Shown here: one piece after another, positions 1 to 63,065 of the stretch
Layout of the letters: every line of letters begins with the position of its first letter
Position numbering within the stretch: position 1 is the stretch's first letter
NCBI RefSeq assembly: GCF_033807715.1
Contig: NC_084589.1
Coordinates: 54,720,566 to 54,784,565 of the forward strand
Length of the DNA: 64,000 nt
Source: Cololabis saira
Lineage: Eukaryota; Chordata; Actinopteri; Beloniformes; Belonidae
Reading direction: 5' to 3'
Notes under the pieces: generated by a model
Databases searched by the model: none
The model's input: only the letters and a program-made list of their open reading frames with translations
Told to the model about the DNA's origin: nothing
Translations under genes and position numbers: made by a program

Positions 1-325
1 GCCAGGCAGATAAAATCATGAAGGACCCCTCCCCGGACTACTCCATACTTCTGTTACACTGTCGACACTTTACTTTACATTGCCACTTTACACTGTATAT
101 TTTTTTTATTTATACCACAGTCACTCTATTGTACATTTTTTCTGACATTCTTATATTTATATATTTTTGGTAAATTTTTTGCACATTTCTTGTACATATT
201 TATCTTATCTGTTCATTTTATTTTATTCTATTATCCTATTTTATACTTCAACGCTTTGCTGCTCAGTTGCCTTGAAATTGCCCCTCGGGGATAAATAAAG
301 TTTTCTGAATCTGAATCTGAATTGC
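1..325 (+). mobile_element. 3' tail of a non-LTR retrotransposon
   Basis: AT-rich sequence ending in a typical fish LINE 3' end: TGAAATTGCCCCTCGGGG, then AATAAA and a short CTGAAT tandem tail at 305-322. It sits in the intron downstream of exon 34. No coding part is left. Family (L2- or RTE-like) is not certain. Confidence 0.5.
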
Positions 326-380
326 TGATGTCTTTCCCTCTTGTCGTGGTGTTGAAGTTGGGGGCTTCGGCGGTTCTTAC

Positions 381-52232
<51,852 letters not shown>

Positions 52233-53083
52233 CTGCAACACAGACACACAGACGACTGTAAATCTGCCGAGCATCTGGACCGGCACAGCGGGCAACGTCT
52301 CAGTTCTAAACATAAAAGAAAACTTCAAAACTCTTCTAAACCGCGACAGTCACGCCCTCGGAGCGGCACAACGAGTTAGAGCAGCTGATGCTTCAGAGAA
52401 ACTTCAGAGAAACTCCTGACCTCAAACTGTCTCCTCAGTAAAACCTTCATCCTGCTCCGGTTGAGGTCTGGAGGAAAATACCTGACCCGTCTTTAGGCGC
52501 TTCCATTCCGACGTTCTGTAACAGTTCCATAAAGGTGGGCACCAGCTTTATTTATTTATTTATATAGCGTCTAATATAACAGATGTTGTCTCTTTACTCC
52601 ATCTCTGTACACACCGACCCAAGCAAGAGAGGGAAATACTACGACCACTGTTTCATTGAGACTGACGAAGGAATCAAACTTGAATGAAACACATCATCAA
52701 ACCTTGTAGCATCATTTTTAAGGCTTTGGCTCAATCCCAATTCCCCTTCATTCGCCCTTCTTTTCTTCCCTACCCCCTAAAAAAGAAGGGGGAGATTCTA
52801 GGGCACTTGGCCCAGGTGCCTGTCCCATTTCTCCTACCCCCCCACGTTTTCATCCCTACCCTGATCAGGAAGCAGAGAGCCAAAAGCTGTTTTAATTTCA
52901 GCTGTAGCTCTGTTAATATGGCACTTTATTAAGTTTTAATGTTTTTTCAGGCATAAAGGTAACCTTAAGATCCGCAACCGGGGCTCAGTTTATCCAAGTA
53001 ACGCCTGTTAAGAAATTTGACTCGACGTTTTCGGAGATGAGAAGAGCCACCGGCTCGGAGCAGCAGCAGCAGCAGCTGCTGCT

Positions 53084-53124
53084 GTTACCATGGTAACAGC
53101 AGCAGCTGCAGCTGTTACCATGGT

Positions 53125-53127
<3 letters not shown>
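53084..53127. promoter_or_regulatory. Two RFX-type palindromes GTTACCATGGTAAC
   Basis: Perfect 14-bp palindromes at 53084-53097 and 53114-53127, separated by cagcagcagctgcagc. The half-site GTTACC/GGTAAC matches the known RFX X-box. They lie about 0.87 kb upstream of exon 1. Function is inferred only. Confidence 0.4.

Positions 53128-53186
<59 letters not shown>
53127..53186. repeat. (CAG)20 trinucleotide run
   Basis: Twenty uninterrupted CAG units, with further CAG/CTG around 53061-53083. Confidence 0.97.
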
Positions 53187-53187
<1 letters not shown>

Positions 53188-53934
53188 TCACAGCCCGAGA
53201 ACAGACGTGTCCGCCGAGTCAACCTGCGCCGTCGTCCCGGGAGAGAAACCTGCAGCTCTGTGGAGAATTACGCTGGCTGAAATAAATCATTTAGGAAGAT
53301 GTTAGTTTAATAGATGAAATCTAATAGTTGTAGCTACGCCTGTTAAGAAATTTGCTCCGAAATTTCGAGATTTCTGTCTGCCGGCTGCGGAGCTGATTTA
53401 TGGTTCCGCGTTAAATCGACGCAGAGCCTACGGCGTAGGTTACGTAGCCTACGGCGTAGCTTACGTAGCCTACGGTGTAACCTAACAGCCTTTATTCCAG
53501 CGCGATCTTCGCGAACAACGGACAAAAAAGGGATTATGTACATTCACTGAGTGAATATTATGAAAGTAAAATATAGGTTTGTCACTAGAAATGTAATCAA
53601 AACGCATTTTTATGCAGAAACTAACTCAAAATATTGATTTTATTCACAAAAAAATAAGAAATGTCCGCCATGTTTTTTTTTTTATTCAGTCCGCAAATGA
53701 CGACGAAAAGCATTCTGGGAAATTTTCATAGCCCCTCGCTCGCGAAGTCAGCATCTGAAATCCCTCGATGTGAAGGGGCTATTCTCAGCCCCTAGCCCTC
53801 GTTATGCCCCCTCCCCCTTGGTGAAAAGAGGAATTGGGACACCACTACCTTCACGGGAACGCGCAAAAGTTAGGGTTAGTGAAGAAAACGAGGGCGAGGG
53901 GTTCAATTGGGACACAGCCTTAGTTGTAGTACTA

Positions 53935-54097
53935 CTGTCATTTGTCAGTTGTCACCTTAGTCGTTACCTCGGTCGTCAACTTAGTCGTCACCTTGGTAGT
54001 TATCTTGGTCGTCATCTCAAAATAACGGTCAGTATTTAGAGATTCTTCAAAGTAACTTTGTTAGCGCTCTTTGCGGGGGGGGGGGGGGGGGGGGGGG
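53935..54097. repeat. gtcacctt-type tandem and 23-base G run
   Basis: 53935-54020 is a degenerate 12-bp tandem (ttggtcgtcacc), seen again at 55113-55175. 54075-54097 is 23 G in a row, able in principle to form a G-quadruplex. Confidence 0.85.
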
Positions 54098-54620
54098 TAC
54101 TGATGTCGGTACTGATGTCACCAGCTGGAGACCAGAGCTCCATCATCACCTTCCCGAGACTCGTGGGTGTGGACGTAAATCTTTACTTGATCCAGATCTG
54201 ATGCTGAAACCTGAGAACTTCTGGAACAAATCAAACCTTTTATTTCTCAAATAAAAGTCCATCCCGTGCGTCTCCAGCATGAATATGAAAATGTCCCGGG
54301 CTTGAGCGCTCACACATGGTGGGATTGTTGGAGCGCCGCGCTGCCAGATGTTCCACCGGCCCGGTTCACGCACCGAGCCGACTCTCTGGATGTCTCAACA
54401 CATTTCAGCACATTTAAACACATTTCAGGGCTGAGACAGTTTAATTGGGCGGTTTTTGGGTCGTGGAGTACAGTAACCTCAATTAGGAGTCTCTTCCCTG
54501 AAACTCGTCTCCCCCGAGGGGACGTTAGGAGCGTAACCACGGCAACGGGCGGCCCAACGCATCGCTGGAACAGGAGGGAATGATTAACCCCTCGTGCATC
54601 ACTCCATCAGTGTCAGGATC
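54098..54620. other. Upstream DNA without recognised genes
   Basis: Non-repetitive; possible 5' flank or first-exon region of the collagen gene, but no promoter signals I can trust. Confidence 0.4.
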
Positions 54621-54624
54621 GGTG

Positions 54625-54745
54625 CCGGTAAAGGGCGGGGAAGGACCCGGGCGGGGAAGGACCCGGGTGGGGAAGGACCCGGGTGGGGAAGACCCGGGCG
54701 GGGAAGGACCCGGGGGGGGGAGGACCCGGGTGGGGGAGGAGACCC
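54625..54745. repeat. ggggaaggacccgggt minisatellite
   Basis: About seven GC-rich copies of 15-16 bp. Confidence 0.93.
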
Positions 54746-54924
54746 CCCTCCCTAAAAACAACCAACTAGACTGAGGAGACGACTACGAGGGAATCGTACC
54801 CCAAACCCCTCCCTGTCAAGTGGAGATATGTTACACCCACATACCAGTACTCACTCCACAGTTTCAGGGACAGATAATCCAGTAGTCTAGTCCTGATTCA
54901 GTCTCAGAGAGCTGGACTGGTTGC

Positions 54925-55375
54925 TGTTTGTGTCTCTAGGACCACTGCTGATGTCGTTCCCTCTTGGCATTGTTTTAACATACACTGGAGTCCAATCAAC
55001 CAATAAAACATCTGGGGTCTCCGTAGCCGGCTGGAAGTGTCTGCACCGCTGTTTCATTCAGACAGACGAACCTTGTAGAGTCGTTTTTAAGGCTTTATTC
55101 TGAAACTGTGATGCTTGGTCGTCAACTTGGTTGTCAACTTGGTCGTTATTTTGGTCGTCACTTTGGTCATGGATGTCCTGACTCTTCAGAACGTCTACGC
55201 CTTCTCACTTTAGAAGATTGAACCAAAACTTGTTCAGAGATGGTTTAATAACCTTTTCCAGATTGATATGTGTTAATTGTTGCTTCTCTAGGACCACTGC
55301 TGATGTCGTTCCCTCTTGGCACTGTTTTAACACACACTGGAGTCCAACCAACCAATAAAACATCTGCTTTCACGG
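54925..55375. repeat. Direct repeat pair of about 90 bp
   Basis: tctctaggaccactgctgat onward is found at 54935-55015 and 55286-55370 almost unchanged, ending accaataaaacatctg. Part of the unit (ctgtttcattcagacagacg) is related to 52645-52720. Confidence 0.85.
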
Positions 55376-55827
55376 AGGTCTAGACATCTTCTGATGATCG
55401 GTTCATCAACGCCCGGCTCTAACCGAGCCTCCTAAATCCAGAGACGGGTCCTTAGTTCTGCCCACAAGAGTCGGCTCTGGTTTAAATTCATCAAACAAAG
55501 ACACAAACAACAACTAGACTAGGGAGACGACGGAAATGTTGTTAATGAACTCTCATTATGTCCTGATCCGGATTAACGCGGAGCCTCGCCGGCACCAGAT
55601 CTCTGCAGCCAGATCTTTATCTGCAGGAATATTACACATCGTCTCCCAAAGAGTCCGACGGTAAAAATCTGACCTTTCTGTTCAAATGATCCACCTGAGA
55701 AAACTAGTCTGAGCTCGTCATGTGGAGTTAAAGCTCCGTCCAGTGGGAGGAAATATCTGCAAGTCCTTGATGATCAATCAAAGTGATCAGGAAAGAGAGA
55801 GAAGATCCAACAGACCCAAATGAAGGG

Positions 55828-56169
55828 AGGAAGGAAGGAAGGAAGGAAGGAAGGAAGGAAGGAAGGAAGGAAGGAAGGAAGGAAGGAAGGAAGGAAGGAA
55901 GGAAGGAAGGAAGGAAGGAAGGAAGGAACAAACAAAGGAACAAACTAACGAACGAACGAACGAACGAACGAACGAACGAACGAACGAACGAACGAACGAA
56001 CGAACGAACGAACGAACGAACGAACGAACGAACGAACGAACGAACGAACGAACGAACGAACGAACGAACGAACGAACGAACGAACGAACGAACGAACGAA
56101 CGAACGAACGAACGAACGAACGAACGAACGAACGATCGATAGATCGATAGATCGATAGATCGATAGATC

Positions 56170-56200
<31 letters not shown>

Positions 56201-56765
56201 GAACGAATGGACAAAGGAACGAACGAACGAACGAACGAACGAACGAACAAACAAACAAACAAAGGAACAAAGGAATGAACAAAGGAACAAACAAAGGAAC
56301 AAACTAACGAACGAACGAAGGAACAAACGAAGGAACAAACAAACAAAGGAACAAAGGAATGAACAAAGGAACAAACAAAGGAACAAACGAACGAACGAAC
56401 GAACGAACGAACGAACGAACGAACGAACGAACGAACGAACGAACGAACGAACGAACGAACGAACGAACGAACGAACGAACGAACGAACGAACGAACGAAC
56501 GATCGATCGATCGATCGATCGGTCGATCGATCGATCGATCGATCGATCGATCGATCGATAGATAGATAGATGAACGAATGGACAAATGAACGAATGGACA
56601 AAGGAACGAAGGAACGAACGAAGGAACGAACAAACGAACAAAGGAACGAACAAACGAAGGAACGAACGAAGGAACGAACGAAGGAACGAACGAAGGAACA
56701 AACGAACAAACGAACAAACGAACAAACGAACAAACGAACAAACGAACGAACAATAGATAGATAGA
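55828..56765. repeat. Compound tetranucleotide array, 0.94 kb
   Basis: (AAGG)n 55828-55926, (CGAA)n 55946-56134, (GATCGATA)n to 56200, mixed CGAA/CAAA/AGGA to 56385, (CGAA)n 56386-56502, (GATC)n 56503-56560, mixed to 56750, then GATA. All six frames are open in places for this reason. Confidence 0.98.
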
Positions 56766-57900
56766 TGCCCCAAACGACCCCAGTCCCCCGGCTTTAGCCT
56801 TGAGGGACAGAAACGACGGGAACCCAGCACTTCCTGCTGCGAGGACTGTGATGAATATTCAGTATCTGGGGATCAGAGCGGCTCAGCTGCAGCATCTGGC
56901 CGCGTTTACCGGCTAGCCGGTTCCATTTCCTGGAGATCTGCGGCGGCAGACGCCGTCCGGCCACATCCCGACCCGGCGGGACCGGCCGGAGGGAGAATCC
57001 TCCCCGAGCTCCGGCTCCTCCTCGTCCTCGTGATGAAGAGGAGGAGCTGGAAACTTCACTCAGCAGTGGAAACATCAGGGCTCCCCACTTCCCAACACAT
57101 CTGTTCTTATTTGGACGCAGGAGTTTACACGTACGGGTCGCCAGATGTTAATCTCTTAAATAAACAGAAGTAAAGAGCCATTAATCTCCGCCTCGGCCTC
57201 CACGAGCTGCACAGATCTCTGCAGGACCACACATCTGGATACAGAGGAATATCCAAATATTTATGGATTTATTAAGTACATTCAGTTGAAATAGATTCAT
57301 ATATTCGTTGTTATACAACAATTTGACAATGTCTGGAATCAATAAATGAAATGAACGACCACCAAAGTCCAGATCCAGACCTGCTTGGGACAGAAACCAA
57401 TGGCTCTTTTCCACCAGCCTGACTCGGTTCTTTTCCACTAGTACCTACTCGGCCCAGTTTGGCGCTTTTCCACTATTGTGGGGTTCCTTTTTTTTTTCAG
57501 CTTGTCTGCACATATTAATGGTTGATACCATGCTGGTAAAAACTTAAGGCATATATATGTGCATTATTGCTATATTTAATATATATACATATATACCCAT
57601 ACACATACATAAATATACACATGCAAACCCAGTGAGTTTTTTTTGTTTTTTTTGGGGGGGGGGGGGTGACGACATCCACTGCCAATCCAGGAAGCAGGAA
57701 CACATGGAGGCCTCACGTCAAGCACTGGAAATCTGCAACAAAAAACCACAAACAAAACACAGAACCGACACGGAGCCGACCAAAACACGAACAGCAATCG
57801 ACACAAATCTCGAGATCCGAACACAGTCTGAGCCAAGCTAGGCTAGGCTAGGCTAAGCTACCGCTAACTAACCCCAAAAACTACAGAGCAAGCATGCAGG
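56766..57900. other. Non-coding stretch with minor repeats
   Basis: 56766-56812 is shared with 63016-63065. 57415-57480 has ttttccac-type motifs seen again, inverted, at 61130-61185. 57480-57660 is AT-rich with an ATATAC block and a G run at 57653-57666. No gene. Confidence 0.5.
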
Positions 57901-57919
57901 TGAACAAGCCAGTGTGTTT

Positions 57920-58090
<171 letters not shown>

Positions 58091-58103
58091 TCTGTGTTGA
58101 TAA

Positions 58104-58472
58104 AGATAGAGCCAGATATCAAGTTTATCTGGCTGTTGTCTTGACAACCCTGCTCTACACCTGTGAAGCGTGGACCCTGTATAGCCGCCACCTCAGGATG
58201 CTTGAGGCTTTCCACATCAGGTGCTTACAATGCATCCTGGGGATATCCTGGAAGGACAGAGTCCCCCACACCGAGATACTCTGCAAGACCAACTGCATCA
58301 GTGTGGAGGCTACAGTCACGCAGCACCAACTCCGCTGGCTAGGCCACGTCATACGAATGCCAGAAGAGCGCCTTCCACGTAAGGTGCTCTATGGCCAGCT
58401 CCATCATGGACGTCGTTTGGCAGGAGGCCCAAAAAAGCGATACAAAGACCAGTTAAAGACTGCCATAAAGAA
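58104..58472 (+). pseudogene. LINE ORF2 C-terminal fragment between two (TG)n arrays
   Basis: An open frame of about 122 residues: LLYTCEAWTLYSRHLRMLEA, FHIRCLQCILGISWKDRVPH, HQLRWLGHVIRMPEERLPRK, LAGGPKKRYKDQLKTAIKKC. The CEAWTL and LRWLGHVxRM motifs are typical of the ORF2 tail of RTE-like/other non-LTR elements. No RT domain and no start. Confidence 0.75.
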
Positions 58473-58496
58473 GTGTGTATGTATATGTATGTGTGG

Positions 58497-58533
<37 letters not shown>

Positions 58534-58603
58534 CGTGTGTGTGTATGTACATGTCTGTGTGGCTATGTGTGTGTGTGGGTGTGTGTGTATATGTCTGAGT
58601 GGC

Positions 58604-58696
<93 letters not shown>

Positions 58697-58704
58697 CTGT
58701 GTGG

Positions 58705-58784
<80 letters not shown>

Positions 58785-58860
58785 CTGTGTGGCTATGTGT
58801 GTGCATGTGTGTGTATATTTGTGTGTATATGTGTGGCTATGTGTGTGCATGTGTGCATGT
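58473..58860. repeat. (TG)n microsatellite, second array
   Basis: TG runs broken by tatgtctgtgtggctatg, repeated about five times. Confidence 0.97.
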
Positions 58861-58884
58861 ATTAATGTATTCTATGTATCTCTA

Positions 58885-60640
58885 TTTTAGAGATCTTGAC
58901 TCACTTATTTTGGATTTTCTTTGGGGAAACTCGCATCATCGCTTAAGCAAAAAGAAATGACAAACTCATACAAAAAGAGGAGGATTTTCTCCTCCCAACT
59001 TTAGACGGCACTGCTGGGCTATTAATATGAAATATGTAAGAGCTGGATTTCCAAATATTAAGACAAGAGATAAACGTAGTGGGTTCCAAATAGAAACTGG
59101 TCTGAGTTATTTATTATAAAGCTTCCATTACTAGCTGCCATGCTATCATCACAAACACTAAATTATTGTGGCACAAACACACAGAGCCATCTGGACTTGT
59201 TTAAATCCCCTCATGCTCCTTTATGGAATAATAACCAGATTCTGATTGGAGGCAGAACGCTTCATTGGAAGATTTGGCAAAAAAAAGCTGGAATAATCTA
59301 CATTTTACATTTATTTGATGATGAAACCAAAGCACCTTTTTAGTTTTAACCAACTCGTGGATAAATATAAATTAAAGCTGCAAGCAGCGATGAACGGGCC
59401 CTCGCACGTGCAATTTTCACCAATAAAGATCAAGGACTCAAAACTGAGTCCGATGACGCCACCATGACTCTTTATGTCAAACCATTCAAAAGTTACTGCA
59501 GAAAGTAGGAACTATCAAATATGGACCAATCAGATGAAGGGTGGGCGCTTATTGGCGTCTAGCGTCACCACGGTAACGCTTTTGACTGAGAAAACTAATG
59601 CGTGTAGTCGCAGGATGGAGACGCACATTTTGATGTATAACACATCTGGGTGCACGTTACGGTTCGGGCTGTATTAACTGCTGACTGTATTAACTGCTGA
59701 AGGAATGGCATATATTGCGCCAAAATTACACAATTAATTCAAAATGTTCAAAATGGCCAACTTCCTGTTGGGTTTGGGCCATGGCACCAAGAGACTTTTC
59801 TTTAAGTTGTGACATGATACAGGTGTGTACCGATTTTCGTGCATGTACGTCAAACCGTATTGTGGGGCTTGAAGCACAAAGTTTTCTAGGGGGCGCTGTT
59901 GAGCCATTAGGCCACGCCCATTCATGCAAACCATTAAATATCACATTTTTCACCAGGACTGGCTTGGTGAAAAATTTGGTGACTTTTGGGGCACGTTTAG
60001 GGGGAAAAAAGGCCCTCCTTTCGTCGGAAGAAAAACGAGGAACCTTCACACTGTCAGTGCTCGGGCCCTAATTACCAGGTAATACATTCTGGAGATATAG
60101 TCAAACGCAAAGTGCTTTATTTAAATGGTTGGGAATCCCGCTTACCTCACCCGCGGGAAGCCCGATTGAAGAGCTGCTGATCGGCTCGACTTCAGGTAGA
60201 GTTATAACTCCTAAGATAGGCCCATGTGATCGACTACAGGAACAATTATGTTCCTTGTCCAAGTTCAAGCAACGCTGGGAAAGAGACCGAGCTATGGATG
60301 TATCTCTTAGGGATTGGAAGTCACGTTTGAATAACATTAACACAACGTACAAAGAAACGGCCAGCAGATTTATTCAGCTGAAGATAATACGTAGAAGGCA
60401 TCGAACACCACAACAACTCTATAAATGGAAGTTAATACCAGTTTCCTGCGGGAGGTGCGATGGAAGTGCTGCCTCTATATTACATATACTGTGGACGTGC
60501 CCAATGCTTAAGGACTGGTGGAACGATATACACGAGATTATATTTGAATTCCTACACAAAAGGTTCCAAATCTCTGCAAAACTGGCATCTTGGGCTCAAC
60601 AACAGGAATACAGGACTCACACTTCTCCTTTGAAATGAGA
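58885..60640 (+). pseudogene. L1-like LINE ORF2 C-terminal half, interrupted by another element
   Basis: Left part has SLILDFLWGNSHHRLSKKK, FNQLVDKYKL and several stops. The right part (60071-60580) is one frame: PGNTFWRYSQTQSALFKWLG, SKFKQRWERDRAMDVSLRDW, RRHRTPQQLYKWKLIPVSCG, RCDGSAASILHILWTCPMLK. The C-x2-C...HxxWxC motif is the L1/Tx1 ORF2 tail. The frame resumes at KL-PGN exactly when 59375-60069 is removed. Confidence 0.8.
59375..60069 (+). mobile_element. Dispersed 'gctgcaagcagcg' element, copy 3, inserted in L1
   Basis: Starts aagctgcaagcagcgatgaa and ends cagtgctcgggccct, flanked by aatta on both sides (59370-59374, 60070-60074). Compared with copy 1 and 2 it lacks the acaatagggccttcgcac part. 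Confidence 0.85.
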
Positions 60641-60890
60641 TGGATAATCGAATCGTTCATTCGTTCCTTTATTCGTTCCTTCGTTTGTTCGTTCCTTTAT
60701 TCGTTCGTTCGTTCGTTCGTTCGTTCGTTCGTTCGCTTGTTCCTCCATTCGTTCGGGGCTGTTGGGTCTTCTTGCTCTTTCCTGATCACTTTTCTCAGAC
60801 ATCATTGTCACAGAAAGGTCAGATTTCTACCGTCGGACTCTTTGGGGGACGATGTGTAAAATTCCTGCAGATAAAGATCAGGATCATTAT
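60641..60890. repeat. Tetranucleotide block with inverted copy of the 55.6-kb flank
   Basis: 60650-60750 is (TTCG)n with TTCC/TTTA. 60765-60885 is the reverse complement of about 55595-55815 (ctttgggggacgatgtgtaa / tacacatcgtctcccaaaga). Confidence 0.85.
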
Positions 60891-61620
60891 GTGACGTCTC
60901 GCGGACGCTGCGTCTGCAACGTCTCTCTCTCCACTGGTCCAATTATTGGTGGTGAAATGTATTCCGTAATAATTGGACCTAAACACTGAAGCTGAAACTG
61001 AAACGGTTCAGATTCCAGTTCCTGATCTGCAGAATGAACAAGTTCACGTTCTTTATTTGCAAATATGCTCACAGAAATGAACGCGTTCATTTGAACTCGT
61101 TCATGGACAACACTCTGCTCTGGCTGATGATTGTAGTGGAAAAGAAACCGGGCCGAGTTGAGATGAGTAGGTTCTAGTGGAAAACTGCCACAAGAGAGCT
61201 GGTTTTGGCCCGGCTTTGAAACATTGTTTTCATAATTCGATTCATTCCTAGAGAGTAAATTGAATAAAGAAGGACCTTTAAACAGTTCTTTTGTGGCCGC
61301 TAATCGCAGCTGTGTGAGCGTATAAGAATGTGTCTCGGCCTCTCCGCCTCCACAGGCATGTTTGAGGCTGCTCTTCATCACCCGCCAGCGCCTGGAGGGG
61401 TTTGGGAGGTTTGGGAAGGGAAGGGAGGGTTAGGGGGGGAGGAGGGTTAATCACTGCAGGCTCAGCTGCGCCGCTGATTAGAACCAGCTCTCTGCATTAC
61501 GGATCCATCAACTGTATTTACATGAACTTCCTGCCTTTATTTAGTCAAGAGCTGCGTCTCTGCAGCTCCGTTTGATGTAGCAGCAGCGGAGATGATGAAG
61601 GGCCTCCATGTTTAGAGCTC
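60891..61620. other. Non-coding stretch
   Basis: No gene recognised. 61125-61185 carries an inverted relative of 57415-57480. Confidence 0.4.
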
Positions 61621-61621
61621 C

Positions 61622-61890
61622 GAGCTGGAACCGGGGCTGGACCCGGGGCTGGACCCGGGGCTGAAACCGGGGCTGGAACCGGGGCTGGAACCGGGGCTGA
61701 AACCGGGGCTGGAACCGGGGCTGGAACCGGGGCTGAAACCGGGGCTGGAACCGGGGCTGAAACCGGGGCTGGACCCGGGGCTGGAACCGGGGCTGAACCC
61801 GGGGCTGGAACCGGGGCTGAAACCGGGGCTGGAACCGGGGCTGGAACCGGGGCTGGATCCGGGGCTGGACCCGGGGCTGAAACCGGGGCC
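61622..61890. repeat. 12-bp minisatellite gctggaaccggg
   Basis: About 22 copies of ggggctggaacc / ggggctgaaacc. The minus strand gives [12 protein letters not shown] frames with no biological support. Confidence 0.95.
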
Positions 61891-62329
61891 AGAACAGCCC
61901 AGATGGTTCCTAGGAGCCTGGAGAACGGCCCTGGAGGAGGATTCAAGGTGCTGACGAAGGTCTGGACCGGGGCCGGGGGCCAGAACGGGCCTGGAAGAGG
62001 GTTTAGAGAACCTTCTGGTGCTGACGGAGGTCTGGACCGGGTCCAGGATCCAGAACAAACCCACCTGGACCACCAGTCACAGCCGAGCATCTCCCTCACC
62101 GTCACTGATGAGTTCAAATGAACGCGTTTATTTGCAAATAAAGAACTTGAACTTTCTGCAGATCACCAATATTCCAGTAACTGAAACATTGGGAATATTG
62201 TGTTTCCATGCGTGAGCTAACAGGGTTATCCCTGTATCCATGGTAACAGGGTTAATCATTTATCTGGATCAAACCAGCGACGCACGGAGAACGTCATGAT
62301 GCAATTTCCGTCATTTCCGCTTCTTCTTC

Positions 62330-62856
62330 CTGTATCCAAATCCACAACAACAACCAACGAAAGAATCAACAAACCAATCACCCAACCAAGCAACAAACCA
62401 ACGAACCATATGCATAGGGCAAAAAGAAAAGTATTACCAAGTAATCTACAGCAGTTGTTTGTTTTTTCAAATCCAGAAGATATAGAACATAGAAGGAAAT
62501 ATAATTTCAAACATCAGCATGCAAGGACCACTCTCGAGCAGATGTGTATATCGGTTGTGGGAGTAAAACTGTGGAACTCTCTACAGAATGATTTAAAGGA
62601 ATGCACAAATTTATTTAGGTTCAAAAAAATGTATAAAGATAAAATATTTAAGTTATATGATCATGAATAGACTGGGACTTAAGCAGTATTATTAATATAT
62701 GTGGTTGGTTCGATTTAAGTGTATATTTTTGTAAATATTGGTTACATTGACTGTTCTTTTTGTTTTGGTATTTAATAAGGGGCAGGTAAAATAAGACTTG
62801 TCTTCATCCTGCTCCTTTTCAGTCATCGGTGTGTAGATTGACCACCATGCACAAAA

Positions 62857-62891
<35 letters not shown>

Positions 62892-62895
62892 ACCA
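62330..62895 (+). pseudogene. LINE ORF2 C-terminus and tail with (AAAT)n
   Basis: The frame reads YNFKHQHARTTLEQMCISVV, then GVKLWNSLQNDLKECTNLFR and FKKMYKDKIFKLYDHE and stop, the usual last residues of jockey/L2-like ORF2. A 3' UTR and AAAT tail (62858-62893) follow. Confidence 0.7.
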
Positions 62896-63065
62896 ACGAA
62901 CCAATGAACCAACAAACCAACCAAGAAACGAATTAACCAACGAACCAACCAACGAATGAACCAACCAACCAACCAACCAACCAACCAACCAACCAACCAA
63001 CCAACCAACGATAGATAGATAGATGCCCCCAACGACCCAAGCCCCCCCTGCTTTAGCCTTCAGGG
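62896..63065. repeat. (CCAA)n / (CGAA) tetranucleotides and shared flank
   Basis: (CCAA)n mainly 62950-63008, then gatagatagatagatgcccc and ctgctttagccttcaggg, which match 56753-56805. Confidence 0.9.

Larger units (their letters stand above)
52722..53932. mobile_element. Non-autonomous DNA element upstream of the gene, with nested MITE
   Basis: Left taaggctttggctcaatccc and right attgggacacagcctta are imperfect inverted ends. Inside are the CAG run, two RFX-like palindromes and a MITE fragment at 53393-53500. Confidence 0.55.

Noticed and set aside
55728..56830. Frames up to 347 residues made of FVRS or NERT repeats
   Set aside because: Pure (CGAA)n and related tetranucleotides are open in several frames on both strands.
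61612..62117. [12 protein letters not shown] and [11 protein letters not shown] frames
   Set aside because: A 12-bp minisatellite gives repetitive frames on each phase; no gene context.
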